A stretch of 64,000 bases of DNA from G963665215 sp963665215 (GTDB lineage Bacteria; Chloroflexota; Dehalococcoidia; Lucifugimonadales; CAUZJF01), in NCBI GenBank assembly GCA_963665215.2, contig CAXXWW010000013.1:124001-188000 (forward strand), written 5' to 3'. The notes under the pieces were generated by a model. The model saw only the letters and a list, made by a program, of their open reading frames with translations, did not search any database and had not been told where the DNA came from. Numbering within the stretch: the first letter of the stretch is position 1; each line of letters starts with the position of its first letter. The position numbers and the translations under genes were made by a program. Shown here in pieces: positions 18,889 to 27,404 of this stretch.

Positions 18889-19155
18889 ATGCCAATGGTG
18901 AAGGAAACCCGACATATATTCGAGGTGAAGGACATCATTGTTGTTCGTGTGCGGTGTAAGAGTTGTTCTAACGAGGTTGCCATGCGCCTCAGAAGTGACG
19001 AGACATTGCCTGACAATTGTCCCATGTGTAACGACCAGAAGTGGCTTGCCGGATCGCGAGGGGCCGGGCTCTTGAAAGCGTTACGTGCGGCCTTGGAAGA
19101 TGATTCCAACACTGGTGGAACGATTTTCATGGAGATTGAGGCCGAATCCGGCTAA
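18889..19155 (+). CDS. IS1595 passenger: small zinc-ribbon protein
   Basis: This 88-residue protein lies inside the element, ahead of the transposase. It has a four-cysteine ribbon, VRCKSCSNEV...DNCPMCNDQKW, and a C-terminal helix followed by an acidic strand (TIFMEIEAE). AAGGAG precedes the ATG. I recognise no family. Its position between the left inverted repeat and the transposase means it travels with the element; a role in regulation, target choice or as a partner of the methyltransferase is speculation. Confidence 0.7.
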   Translation: MPMVKETRHIFEVKDIIVVRVRCKSCSNEVAMRLRSDETLPDNCPMCNDQKWLAGSRGAGLLKALRAALEDDSNTGGTIFMEIEAESG

Positions 19156-19160
19156 AACCC

Positions 19161-19189
19161 TTGACAAAGCCGCCCTGTTAGGCTAACAT
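19161..19189 (+). promoter_or_regulatory. Sigma-70-type promoter for the IS1595 transposase operon
   Basis: TTGACA (19161-19166) and TAACAT (19184-19189) are separated by 17 bases, directly upstream of the transposase start at 19224, with AAAGGTGAG as ribosome site. Confidence 0.75.
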
Positions 19190-19223
19190 AGTCTCATAAA
19201 GCAAGTGCGAAAGGTGAGACGAA

Positions 19224-20168
19224 ATGGTCAAGCAGAGCGGCCCCGGAAAGTCCTACCGCAAGGGAATCACCCTCATGGATGCGGTCCAGAAGTTCGACAC
19301 GGAGGACAAGGCGGAGGCGTGGTTCGTCTCGCAACGCTGGCCCACCGGCATAGCCTGCCCTTTCTGCGGCACCCTCAACGTCGCCGTCGTTGCCAGCCGC
19401 AAGCCTCAGCCCTTCCGCTGCCGTGAGAAGGAATGCCGCAAGTCCTTCTCTGTCAAGACGGGAACCCTGCTACACAGTTCCAACCTGCCTCTGAGCAAGT
19501 GGGCCATTGCCTTCTTCCTGTACGCGACGAATCTCAAGGGCGTATCCAGCATGAAGCTGCACCGCGACCTGGGCATAGCCCAAAGCTCGGCGTGGTACAT
19601 GGCGCACCGGATACGGGGAATGTGGACTGCTGAGGCGCACAAGTTCGCCGGCCCGGTTGAGGTGGACGAGACCTACATCGGGGGCAAGGAGCGCAACAAG
19701 CACGAGTCTAAGAAGATCCACGCCGGACGTGGGGCCGTTGGCAAAGCCGCCGTGGTGGGGATGAAGGACAGGGAGACGGGGCAGGTCGCAACTGCCGCCG
19801 TGGAGTCCACCGATGCGCCCACGCTTCAAGGGTTCGTCGAGGACAGGACTAAAGCAACGGCCCAGGTCTACACCGACGAGGCGGCGGCCTATCATGGGCT
19901 GGCCCGCCCACACGAGGCCGTCAAACATTCGACCAGGGAGTACGTCCACGGAATGGCGCACACGAACGGGATAGAGAGCCATTGGGCGATGCTGAAGCGG
20001 GGCTACGTGGGTGTTTACCACCAGATGAGCGTCAAGCACCTGCCCCGCTACGTTGCCGAGTTCGAGGGCCGCCACAATAGCCGCCCGCTGGACACCACCG
20101 AGCAGATGCGCATCATGGCGCAGGGCGCGGACGGGAAGCGCATGACATACGCGGAATTGATAACCTGA
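19224..20168 (+). CDS. IS1595-family transposase
   Basis: This 314-residue transposase has an N-terminal zinc ribbon (CPFCGT...CREKECRKSFSVKTGT), a helix-turn-helix region (KLHRDLGIAQSSAWYMAHRIR) and a catalytic core with VEVDETYIGGKE, VYTDEAAAYHGL and HTNGIESHWAMLKRGYVG. These are the acidic residues and the Asn/Glu-Lys box of the ISXO2-like IS1595 group. Its stop overlaps the methyltransferase start by one base, so transposase and cargo are translated together. Confidence 0.93.
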   Translation: MVKQSGPGKSYRKGITLMDAVQKFDTEDKAEAWFVSQRWPTGIACPFCGTLNVAVVASRKPQPFRCREKECRKSFSVKTGTLLHSSNLPLSKWAIAFFLYATNLKGVSSMKLHRDLGIAQSSAWYMAHRIRGMWTAEAHKFAGPVEVDETYIGGKERNKHESKKIHAGRGAVGKAAVVGMKDRETGQVATAAVESTDAPTLQGFVEDRTKATAQVYTDEAAAYHGLARPHEAVKHSTREYVHGMAHTNGIESHWAMLKRGYVGVYHQMSVKHLPRYVAEFEGRHNSRPLDTTEQMRIMAQGADGKRMTYAELIT

Positions 20169-21391
20169 TGGCCGCGCCGAACTTCGCTGACAAGACGATC
20201 TGGACGGGCGATAACCTGGACGTCCTCCGGGGGATGAACTCGGAGTGCGTTGACCTTATCTACCTGGACCCGCCCTTCAACTCCAACAAGGACTACTCCG
20301 CTCCTGTTGGGAGCGCAGCGGCTGGGGCGGCCTTCAAGGACACATGGTCGCTCTCCGATCTGGACGTGGCCTGGATGGGCCTGATCGCCGACGAGTGGCC
20401 CGCCGTCGCCAACCTGCTCCACACCGCCATGCTCACCCACGGCAAGGGGATGCAATCGTATCTCACCATGATGGCCGTGCGGCTGCTGGAGATGCGCCGT
20501 GTCCTGAAAGAGACGGGGAGCATATACCTTCACTGCGACCCCTCCGCTAGCCACTACCTCAAGCTGCTCATGGACGCGACGTTTGGTCAGGTGAACTTTA
20601 GGAATGAGATTGTTTGGTCGTACCGCCGCTGGCCGTCAAAGAGCTCATACTTTCAGACAATGCACGACGTACTCTTGTTCTATGTACGAGGAACTAATAC
20701 GACCTTCAACGTGTCTTATGAACCGCCGAGCGCGAGCTACATCAAGCGATTCAAGGGTAAGACACAGGTACTGGACCCCGTCACCAAGACACGAAAAATC
20801 GTCGTGGATCAACCTACAAAAGGGCTGCCACAGCGGGACGTATGGGACATCTCGATAATTGCCGGTTTTGCTAAAGAGCGCGTGGGCTACACCACGCAGA
20901 AGCCCCTGGCCCTGCTTGAGCGCATCATCAAGGCGTCCTCCAACCCCGACGACGTGGTGCTTGACCCCTTCTGCGGATGCGCCACGGCCTGCGTAGCCGC
21001 CGATAGGCTGGGCCGGAAATGGATAGGTATCGACATATCCCCAAAGGCGGCGGAGCTTGTGAACCTACGTCTACAGCAGGCTATGGGCAGCCTGTTCCAC
21101 CACGGCTACGTAACAGCTAGGACGGATATACCGAGGCGGACCGACATCGACGCGCCCATACCATACCGGCAGAACAAGCACGTACTGTTCGGTCAGCAGG
21201 AGGGACTGTGCAACGGCTGTGGGGTGATGTTCCCCTTCCGCAACTTCACCGTCGACCACATGGTGCCTCAGAGCAGAGGCGGGACGGACCACTTGGACAA
21301 CTTGAAGCTGCTCTGCGGGGCCTGCAACTCCGTCAAAGGCGACCGGCCCCAGGAGCACCTGATAGCGCGGCTCAAGGAGATGGCGATATGA
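20168..21391 (+). CDS. IS1595 passenger: DNA methyltransferase fused to HNH nuclease domain
   Basis: The first ~300 residues are a beta-class N6-adenine/N4-cytosine methyltransferase: DLIYLDPPFNSN (catalytic DPPF at 34-37) precedes the SAM-binding motif VVLDPFCGCATACVAADR and GIDIS. The last ~60 residues form an HNH module: CNGCG...FTVDHMVPQSRGGTDHLDNLKLLCGACN, with both zinc-binding CxxC pairs and the DH...N catalytic set. The 407-residue fusion could modify and cut DNA, or the HNH part could serve recognition. It sits between the transposase (1-base overlap) and the next small gene (4-base overlap), inside the inverted repeats. Confidence 0.9.
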   Translation: MAAPNFADKTIWTGDNLDVLRGMNSECVDLIYLDPPFNSNKDYSAPVGSAAAGAAFKDTWSLSDLDVAWMGLIADEWPAVANLLHTAMLTHGKGMQSYLTMMAVRLLEMRRVLKETGSIYLHCDPSASHYLKLLMDATFGQVNFRNEIVWSYRRWPSKSSYFQTMHDVLLFYVRGTNTTFNVSYEPPSASYIKRFKGKTQVLDPVTKTRKIVVDQPTKGLPQRDVWDISIIAGFAKERVGYTTQKPLALLERIIKASSNPDDVVLDPFCGCATACVAADRLGRKWIGIDISPKAAELVNLRLQQAMGSLFHHGYVTARTDIPRRTDIDAPIPYRQNKHVLFGQQEGLCNGCGVMFPFRNFTVDHMVPQSRGGTDHLDNLKLLCGACNSVKGDRPQEHLIARLKEMAI

Positions 21392-21621
21392 GCGACGACA
21401 TGGCGGAGAAGAAACCCAGAGGCCGCCCAATGAAGAAGGGATACCCGCCCAGGATAGACGCGACGCCGGAAGAGATAGCCCGCACCGTACTGAACGCCGG
21501 GCAACCGAAGGCGCGTGTCAAGAGCCGCACCTATCGCTGCGAGGCCTGCGGGCGGGCGGTCTACTACCCGGAGACGCTGTACAGAGACGGGCGATGCCCC
21601 GAATGTCACGGTGCGGCCTAA
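21388..21621 (+). CDS. IS1595 passenger: AT-hook-like/zinc-ribbon small protein
   Basis: This 77-residue protein starts in an ATGA overlap with the methyltransferase stop. Its basic N-terminus EKKPRGRPMKKGYPPR contains an RGRP core like an AT-hook. A four-cysteine ribbon follows (YRCEACGRAVYYPETLYRDG, then RCPECHG). Such proteins often bind DNA. Being the last gene before the right inverted repeat and tightly coupled to the methyltransferase, it is probably its accessory factor, but this is inferred. Confidence 0.75.
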   Translation: MSDDMAEKKPRGRPMKKGYPPRIDATPEEIARTVLNAGQPKARVKSRTYRCEACGRAVYYPETLYRDGRCPECHGAA

Positions 21622-21664
21622 ATGCCGCGCCTCGGCTAAAATTCACTATAATTCCCTAACCAAG

Positions 21665-21846
21665 GGGGTGCAAACGTAGTGAAAGCCACCTCCGCTGCCC
21701 ATCGAACACCAGTTCAGGACGACGCCGGATGGTTTTGTGAGCTTGATGGGAAAGGTGACGGCATTCGTGTGTGAATCTACCATAGCTCTCGTCGAAGATG
21801 GTGCGTTGCTTGGGTCCAGGAAGCTTGACATGGGGAATTCCGGCTA
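21665..21846 (+). repeat. Dispersed intergenic repeat, full copy (family R1, copy 2)
   Basis: About 180 bases, in the same orientation as 3230-3334 and inverted relative to 42166-42345 and 61069-61240; I estimate roughly 75-80% identity by eye. Landmarks are GTGAAAGCCACCTCCGCTGC, the core GATGGTTTTGTGAGCTTGAT, and GGTGCGTTGCTTGGGTCCAG. The IS1595 element inserted at its left edge. The ORFs on either strand are not kept in frame between copies, so it looks non-coding. Confidence 0.85.
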
Positions 21847-21858
21847 AAGACCGTGGGC

Positions 21859-24099
21859 ATGAAATCTGAGGGCGCGTCAAGACGTGAGGTCACGGTTAGG
21901 TGGCGCCTTTGGGTGCTCGTAGCCGTGCTAGCCGCCCTCGCCACTACTTGTTCTGAGGCTCAGGCGCCCGCTGGGGGACCGACGACCGATCTCGCGGGGT
22001 ACTTCGAGGCCCTCACCCAGACCACGGATCCGTTTTTCGGCACGCGGCAGCGGGCCGAGCTGGTCGACAAGGTGGCGGCCTCCACACCCACGTCTCACGA
22101 GACGTTCATCACGTCCCGGATCGACCTGGCCGAAGACCACCTCCGCTTCGGCGAGGCGCGGGAGGCTGCGGCACTGCTAATAGAGGCGCTGCAGGCGGAA
22201 GACCGGGACGACGAAGAGGGCAAGCACAGGACAAAGTTGCTGATGGACCTGGCGGTGGTCTACCTCAAGGTCGGAGAGCTGGACAACCGCCTCACTCCGG
22301 ATGGAGCGCTCATCTGCACGTTGCCCCTAGACGCGTCGGTAGTCGATGGCAACACCTTCGGCTCTACCAACGCAATAAGGTATCTGGTCGATCTCCTGCA
22401 GACCGAGCCGGACAACCTAAAAGCCCGTTGGCTGTTGAACATCGCCAACATGACGCTTGGCACCTATCCCGACGAGGTACCCGGCGCATATCTGGTCCCC
22501 CGAGAGGTGCTGGAGGGAGGCTACGACATCGGGTGGTTCAACAATGTGGCCGCCTCAGCGGGGCTCTCCGCCCCGGACACCGCGGGCGGCAGCATCTTAG
22601 AGGACTTCGACAACGACGGCTACCTGGACATAGTCACGTCCTCGTGGGACCCGTCCGAGCCTATGAAGTACCTGCACAACGACGCCAACGGCCGGTTCAC
22701 CGACTACACCGCGCGGGCGGGGCTTGCAGAACAGCTTGGGGGCCTGAATATCGTTCAGGCCGATTTCAACAGCGACGGCTGGACGGACATCTTCGTTATG
22801 CGTGGCGCGTGGCTAAACGATGCTGGGCAGATGAGGAACTCCCTGCTGCAGAACAACGGCGACGGCACCTTCACGGACGTGACCCACCGGGCGGGCCTTG
22901 CCGATCCGGCCTACCCCACTCAAACCGCAGCTTGGGGAGACTATGACAACGACGGGGACGTGGACGTCTATGTCTGCAACGAGTCCGAGGGCTTCCGTTT
23001 CCCGAGCCAACTCTTCAGGAACAACGGCGACGGCACCTTCAGCGACGTGGCCTCGCAGGCCGGTGTGACAAACTCGCTCTACTGCAAGGGGAGTGTCTGG
23101 GGAGACTACGACAACGATGGGGACCTCGATCTTTACGCCTCAAACCTTGGCGGCGATAACCGGCTGTACCGCAACAATGGGGACGGCGCGTTCACAGACG
23201 TGGCTATGAAGCTGGGTGTTCAGGAGCCGTATTTCAGCTTCGCGACCTGGTTCTGGGACTACGACAACGATGGGTGGTTGGACCTGTTTGTGGCGGGCTA
23301 CGCCTCCGACATCGGTAACGTTGCCGCCAGCTACCTGGGCCTGGCCGCCCTGGATGGCAGCCCGGGTGCCTACCCCAGGCTCTACAGGAACGACGGGAGC
23401 GGCCGCTTCATCGACGTGACCGAGCAGGCGGGCATCGGCCGGGCGATACCGGCAATGGGGGCAAATTTCGGCGATCTGGACAACGACGGGCATCCCGACT
23501 TCTACCTGGGGACCGGGTACCCCTCCTTCGAGGCATTGGTGCCGAACGTCATGTTTCGAAACGACGGGACCGGAAGCTTTACCGACGTGACCTTCTCGGG
23601 CGGGTTCGGACACATCCAGAAGGGGCACGGAATCGCTTTCGGGGACCTGGACAGAGACGGAGACCAGGATATCCTTGCTCAGATTGGAGGCGCCTACCCG
23701 GGTAACCCCTTCTACAACGCTCTGTACGAAAATCCGGGGCACGGCAACCGATGGATATCCGTTCGGCTGGATGGTGTGGAATCGAATCGCGCAGGCATTG
23801 GCGCGCGGATCAGGGTCGACGTTGAAACAGAGACGGGGACCCAAAGCGTTCACGCCCGTGTCAACAGTGGAGGCAGCTTCGGCGCTTCCGCTTTGGAGCA
23901 GGAGATCGGGTTGGGACAGGCCCAGCGCATAGAGTCTCTGGTCGTCTACTGGCCGACCAGCGACACTTTCCAGGAGTTCCGGGACCTCCCGCTGGACACG
24001 CGGTATGAGATTCGCGAGGGCTCAGGGGACTACAAGGTCTTGAACGTACCCCCGTTTCGCTTCGAGAGCGACTTCTTCTTCGATTCGATTGGGCGATGA
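21859..24099 (+). CDS. Exported FG-GAP/VCBS and UnbV (CRTAC1-like) protein
   Basis: This protein of about 746 residues has an N-terminal signal segment (WRLWVLVAVLAALATTCSEA) and a helical region to about residue 210. At least seven FG-GAP/VCBS calcium-binding repeats follow (DFDNDGYLDIV, DFNSDGWTDIF, DYDNDGDVDVY, DYDNDGDLDLY, DYDNDGWLDLF, DLDNDGHPDFY, DLDRDGDQDIL), forming a beta-propeller. The C-terminus is an ASPIC/UnbV domain (NRWISVRLDGVESNRAGIGARI). Proteins of this layout are secreted or surface-bound; binding partners are unknown. A paralogue follows at 24370. Confidence 0.85.
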   Translation: MKSEGASRREVTVRWRLWVLVAVLAALATTCSEAQAPAGGPTTDLAGYFEALTQTTDPFFGTRQRAELVDKVAASTPTSHETFITSRIDLAEDHLRFGEAREAAALLIEALQAEDRDDEEGKHRTKLLMDLAVVYLKVGELDNRLTPDGALICTLPLDASVVDGNTFGSTNAIRYLVDLLQTEPDNLKARWLLNIANMTLGTYPDEVPGAYLVPREVLEGGYDIGWFNNVAASAGLSAPDTAGGSILEDFDNDGYLDIVTSSWDPSEPMKYLHNDANGRFTDYTARAGLAEQLGGLNIVQADFNSDGWTDIFVMRGAWLNDAGQMRNSLLQNNGDGTFTDVTHRAGLADPAYPTQTAAWGDYDNDGDVDVYVCNESEGFRFPSQLFRNNGDGTFSDVASQAGVTNSLYCKGSVWGDYDNDGDLDLYASNLGGDNRLYRNNGDGAFTDVAMKLGVQEPYFSFATWFWDYDNDGWLDLFVAGYASDIGNVAASYLGLAALDGSPGAYPRLYRNDGSGRFIDVTEQAGIGRAIPAMGANFGDLDNDGHPDFYLGTGYPSFEALVPNVMFRNDGTGSFTDVTFSGGFGHIQKGHGIAFGDLDRDGDQDILAQIGGAYPGNPFYNALYENPGHGNRWISVRLDGVESNRAGIGARIRVDVETETGTQSVHARVNSGGSFGASALEQEIGLGQAQRIESLVVYWPTSDTFQEFRDLPLDTRYEIREGSGDYKVLNVPPFRFESDFFFDSIGR

Positions 24100-24369
24100 C
24101 CCAGAGAGCCAGGACCATTTCACGGGTGAGCGTCCGAAGGTCCCCTTTGACACCAATCTTGCCAACGGGGCACACGGCAGCCAGGCAATTCCAGTTTCGA
24201 CCAGTCCGGCCCGCTATTCCCGGCCGGCGTTGGTGTCCACGTAATCAGTGGGATGGGTCCGGCGAAGTCAGGTCTGCCGCCTCCGTCGGGACGCCCGATG
24301 CATCCGGCGGGGATGAAGTGTGGGTAGCCATGGGTTGTTAGTGATTTCATAATGAGGTGACTGCCCCCT

Positions 24370-26049
24370 TTGCTCAGTACGTCGCTCCCCAAGAAACGCC
24401 TGATCGGGCTCCTGCTATTTGCAGTGATCGTGGCCTTGGTTTTTGCCTTCAACCGCTTCCACAAACCCGGCCAGTCCACGATATTCGCCGACGTGAGCGC
24501 CAGCGCCGCGGTGGATTTTCGCCACACCGAGCATGATGGGGAGCTGATCCCCACGGGTGGAGGCGTAGTAGTGCTCGACTTTGACGGCGACGGATTTGAG
24601 GACATATATGTGCCTGTCTCTAATGGGAGCAACGCCCTGCTCCGCAACAAGGGGGATGGGTCGTTCGAGGAAGTTTCGGCAAGAGCGGGGGTCCAGGACC
24701 GGCTGGAGAGGGGTAACGGTGGATGTGCCGCCGACTACGACAACGATGGTGACGCGGACCTGTACGTGACCAACTATGGAGCGAGCAAGCTGTTCCGAAA
24801 CAACGGGGACGCGACCTTTTCGGATGTGACGTTGAGCGCCGGCCTGGACAACACCGATGACTTTTCCCGGTCCACGGGTTGCGCGTGGGGAGACTACGAC
24901 GGGGATGGGTACTTGGACATGATAGTAGTGCGTCATTTTGACGAGCCGGACTACTTGGAGATGCTGGCCGATAAAGACTTTACCGCGGGAGTCAGACACC
25001 TGGAGCTGTATCGGGGGAACGGCGACGGGACCTTCAGCAGTGTAACGTCAATATTGGGGGACACCTCCACGTCGGCCGGGTTGTACGGGGGTCCCGGTGG
25101 CAATGTATGGGGAGCCGGGTTTCAGCCCGGGTGGGTGGATTTCGACAACGACGGTGACCTGGACCTGTACGTGGTCAACGATTTTGGCGACCTGATACAG
25201 TCCAACGTCCTCTGGCGCAACGATGGTCCCGGGTCCGACGGCTCCTGGCAGTTCCTGGACGTTTCCGCAGTCTCGGGTGCGGGAGTGCCGATGAATGGGA
25301 TGGGCCTGGCGGTGGGCGACTACGACCTCGACGGTTTCCTCGACCTCTTTGTGACCAATATGGCGGATAACGTGCTGCTGAGGAACAACGGTGACGGCCT
25401 GACATTCACCGACGTCGCCATCGACGCGGGCGTGGGAATGTGGATATTAGGAGAGGACGAGCGGGTTGCCTGGGGAGCGGTGTTTATCGACTACGATAAC
25501 GATGGGGATGAGGACCTGTACGTGGTGAGCGGATATTTGAGGTTGCCGGGGAGCGAGCTGTACCAGCTTCCAACATATCTGGTGGAGCAGCCCAACGTGC
25601 TGTTGCGAAATGAGGGAGATGGGACCTTCGCGAATGTTTCGGTGTTGAGCGGCGCGGACGACGCGGGCGTAGGACGTGGAGGTGTCTATCTGGACTTCAA
25701 CCATGACGGGTGCCTGGACCTGTACGTGGTCAACCTGGGACAGGAGGCCAGGCTCTTTCAGAACGTATGCGATACGAGCAATAGCTGGCTGATAATCGTG
25801 ACCGAGGGCACGATCAGCAACCGGGACGGTATCGGGGCGCGGATAGAGGTGTCCGCGGGCGGGACCACACAGATCAGGGAGGTGTCCGGGGGCTCCAGCC
25901 AGATGGGGCAGAACATGCTGCCGGTCCACTTTGGCCTAGGCGGTGCGGGCCAGGTGGACACGGTGACGGTCAGATGGCCCAGCGGCGCGGTTCAGACCCT
26001 GAGTGATGTGGCCGTCAACCAGCGCCTCACGGTCACCGAGCCGCGGTGA
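24370..26049 (+). CDS. Second FG-GAP/VCBS and UnbV (CRTAC1-like) protein
   Basis: The 559-residue paralogue of the preceding gene starts at TTG, with GAGGTGA upstream. An N-terminal hydrophobic segment (LIGLLLFAVIVALVFAF) acts as signal or anchor. Repeats DFDGDGFEDIY, DYDNDGDADLY, DYDGDGYLDMI, DFDNDGDLDLY, DYDLDGFLDLF, DYDNDGDEDLY and DFNHDGCLDLY form the propeller, followed by an ASPIC/UnbV domain (SNRDGIGARIEVSAGG...QMGQNMLPVHFGLG). It lacks the helical region of its neighbour. The 270 bases between the two genes show nothing further. Confidence 0.85.
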   Translation: MLSTSLPKKRLIGLLLFAVIVALVFAFNRFHKPGQSTIFADVSASAAVDFRHTEHDGELIPTGGGVVVLDFDGDGFEDIYVPVSNGSNALLRNKGDGSFEEVSARAGVQDRLERGNGGCAADYDNDGDADLYVTNYGASKLFRNNGDATFSDVTLSAGLDNTDDFSRSTGCAWGDYDGDGYLDMIVVRHFDEPDYLEMLADKDFTAGVRHLELYRGNGDGTFSSVTSILGDTSTSAGLYGGPGGNVWGAGFQPGWVDFDNDGDLDLYVVNDFGDLIQSNVLWRNDGPGSDGSWQFLDVSAVSGAGVPMNGMGLAVGDYDLDGFLDLFVTNMADNVLLRNNGDGLTFTDVAIDAGVGMWILGEDERVAWGAVFIDYDNDGDEDLYVVSGYLRLPGSELYQLPTYLVEQPNVLLRNEGDGTFANVSVLSGADDAGVGRGGVYLDFNHDGCLDLYVVNLGQEARLFQNVCDTSNSWLIIVTEGTISNRDGIGARIEVSAGGTTQIREVSGGSSQMGQNMLPVHFGLGGAGQVDTVTVRWPSGAVQTLSDVAVNQRLTVTEPR

Positions 26050-26072
26050 CCTGAGCGGGACGGACGCGGCGG

Positions 26073-26489
26073 CTAAGGGAGAGCGGCAACCGCGGTAATC
26101 TCCACCAGCATATCCTCGTCAAACAGCCCGCTTATGACCAGCAAGGTGTTGGGCGGGTAGTCGCCGTTGGGGAAGATCTCCGCAAACACCTGGGTGCGGG
26201 CGTCGAGGTAAGGCTGGACCGAACGCCGGCCCACCACGTAGGTGGTCAGCTGCACCACATCTGCAAAGGACGCTCCGGCACCCCTCAGGATCTCGCCTAT
26301 GTTCTCGATTGCCTTCCGCGTCTGGGCAGCCGCGTCGCCCCGGCCCACCAGGGACCCGCTCGCGTCCACAGCCACCTGGCCGGCGAGGAAGAGCAGCTCG
26401 TCACTCCTGACCCGTGCCAGGTGGGAGTACGGGCCTAGGGGCGCGTGCACGCGGTCCGGGTTCGAGAGGGTCCGCTTCGACGGTGTCAT
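26073..26489 (-). CDS. RidA/YjgF family enamine/imine deaminase-like protein
   Basis: This 138-residue protein has the RidA trimer fold: LFLAGQVAVDASGSLVG, QTRKAIENIGEILRGAGASFADVVQLTTYV and the C-terminal LVISGLFDEDMLVEITAVA. RidA proteins hydrolyse reactive enamines made by PLP enzymes. The usual catalytic Arg region near residue 105 reads NTLLVISGLF, so the canonical arginine is not obvious and it may belong to another RidA subgroup. It is convergent with the FG-GAP gene. Nothing is seen between 26490 and 26677. Confidence 0.8.
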   Translation of the reverse strand: MTPSKRTLSNPDRVHAPLGPYSHLARVRSDELLFLAGQVAVDASGSLVGRGDAAAQTRKAIENIGEILRGAGASFADVVQLTTYVVGRRSVQPYLDARTQVFAEIFPNGDYPPNTLLVISGLFDEDMLVEITAVAALP

Positions 26490-26677
26490 GATGGTACTCC
26501 GTGTTTTTGCGCCTCAGCCAAGATTTCGACCCCGCTGGCGGGGATGGCAGTACATGAGTCCTGCCATCAGTTCTCTACGGGGTGAGCCGATGCTGCGCCA
26601 GCCTGGCGCGGCTAGGCTGTGGCTCCTGTCTCCCTCTGGTCCTGCCATGCCAAAGCGCGCCGCTCCAACGCCTCGAC

Positions 26678-27196
26678 TTACGGGCTCTTCTCAGCAATAT
26701 ACCTTAAGCGGTCTCCTGGGTGCCGCTCTGCAATGGTCTGTTTGACGGCTCCGTACCCGGCCGCTTCCTTCGCTTGAGCTCGCAGGTAGTCACGTACCGC
26801 AAGAGATCGGCGCTCGTGCGGACCACCTGCCTCGCAGACGTGAACATGATAGTTTCGCGGGCGTGTCGCCGGCTTGCCGAAGAAATGGAAATCTGGGGAT
26901 TCAGGCACCGGAACGAACAGGTAGCCAGTGCGTTCCAGCGGCCCCCGATAGGAGCCAACCGCCATAATGTCAGGGACGGAGACGTTGATGTCAATGATGG
27001 GCTTCGCGGGGAGCCCTGGGACCGAGGTCGATCCGACGTGGTCGACACGCACAGCAACAGAACCAAGCGCATCGCGGATCGCGGTGGCCTCACGCTCGAA
27101 CTTTTTCCGCCAGGAAGGATCGTACTCGACCACCCGAATCGCTGGATCGTAGCTGGTATCTTGGGAAGGATGGAGCGGTCCGGCGCCCTGGTGCAT
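26678..27196 (-). CDS. GrpB/UPF0157-like nucleotidyltransferase-fold protein
   Basis: From ATG 27196 (AAGGGG upstream) the 172-residue product shows the UPF0157 signature: VVEYDPSWRKKFEREA, RVDHVGSTSVPGLPAKPIIDINV, NYHVHVCEAGG and FRDYLRAQ-like VRDYLRAQAKEA. The GS...DINV pair is the nucleotidyltransferase-fold active site. The reaction is unknown for most members. The longer start at 27253 adds 19 residues without family similarity. Confidence 0.85.
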   Translation of the reverse strand: MHQGAGPLHPSQDTSYDPAIRVVEYDPSWRKKFEREATAIRDALGSVAVRVDHVGSTSVPGLPAKPIIDINVSVPDIMAVGSYRGPLERTGYLFVPVPESPDFHFFGKPATRPRNYHVHVCEAGGPHERRSLAVRDYLRAQAKEAAGYGAVKQTIAERHPGDRLRYIAEKSP

Positions 27197-27295
27197 TCTC
27201 AATTCCCCTTTGGTAGTGACCACCGGCCCCTCTAGCCGGCGCGGAGATCTCACCGCTCATCATTTGGGTTTACTACCCAGATCAGGCTCTGCATT

Positions 27296-27315
27296 CCTCT
27301 CGCCTTTGCGAGGGG
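27296..27315. other. Intergenic hairpin
   Basis: CCTCTCGC and GCGAGGGG (one G-U pair) flank a CTTT loop between two minus-strand genes, downstream of the lyase gene ending at 27405. There is no T-run, so a terminator role is only possible. Confidence 0.3.
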
Positions 27316-27404
27316 AGAGGGGGTTAAGATGGAAGCTAAGCGTGTCCCACAGACCCCCCCTTCGGAATCTCTCGATCGAGCATGTCAGCAGAGCGAGACC
27401 GCCT

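Larger units (their letters stand above)
18828..21656 (+). mobile_element. Complete IS1595-family element carrying methyltransferase-HNH cargo
   Basis: The 2829-bp unit has 26-bp terminal inverted repeats with one mismatch (18828-18853 and 21631-21656). They begin GGGAATTATAG and end TTTTAGCCGAG when read inward. It is flanked by a perfect 8-bp direct repeat TAACCAAG at 18820-18827 and 21657-21664, the duplication length expected for IS1595. It carries four co-directional genes: a small zinc-ribbon protein, the transposase, an adenine/cytosine-N4-type DNA methyltransferase fused to HNH, and a second small zinc-ribbon protein. It inserted at the edge of a dispersed repeat copy. Confidence 0.93.

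Noticed and set aside
21646..21880. ORFs within the dispersed repeat as a conserved small protein
   Set aside because: Parts of the translation are similar between copies, but indels between copies are not multiples of three and the best-matching frame changes along the repeat.
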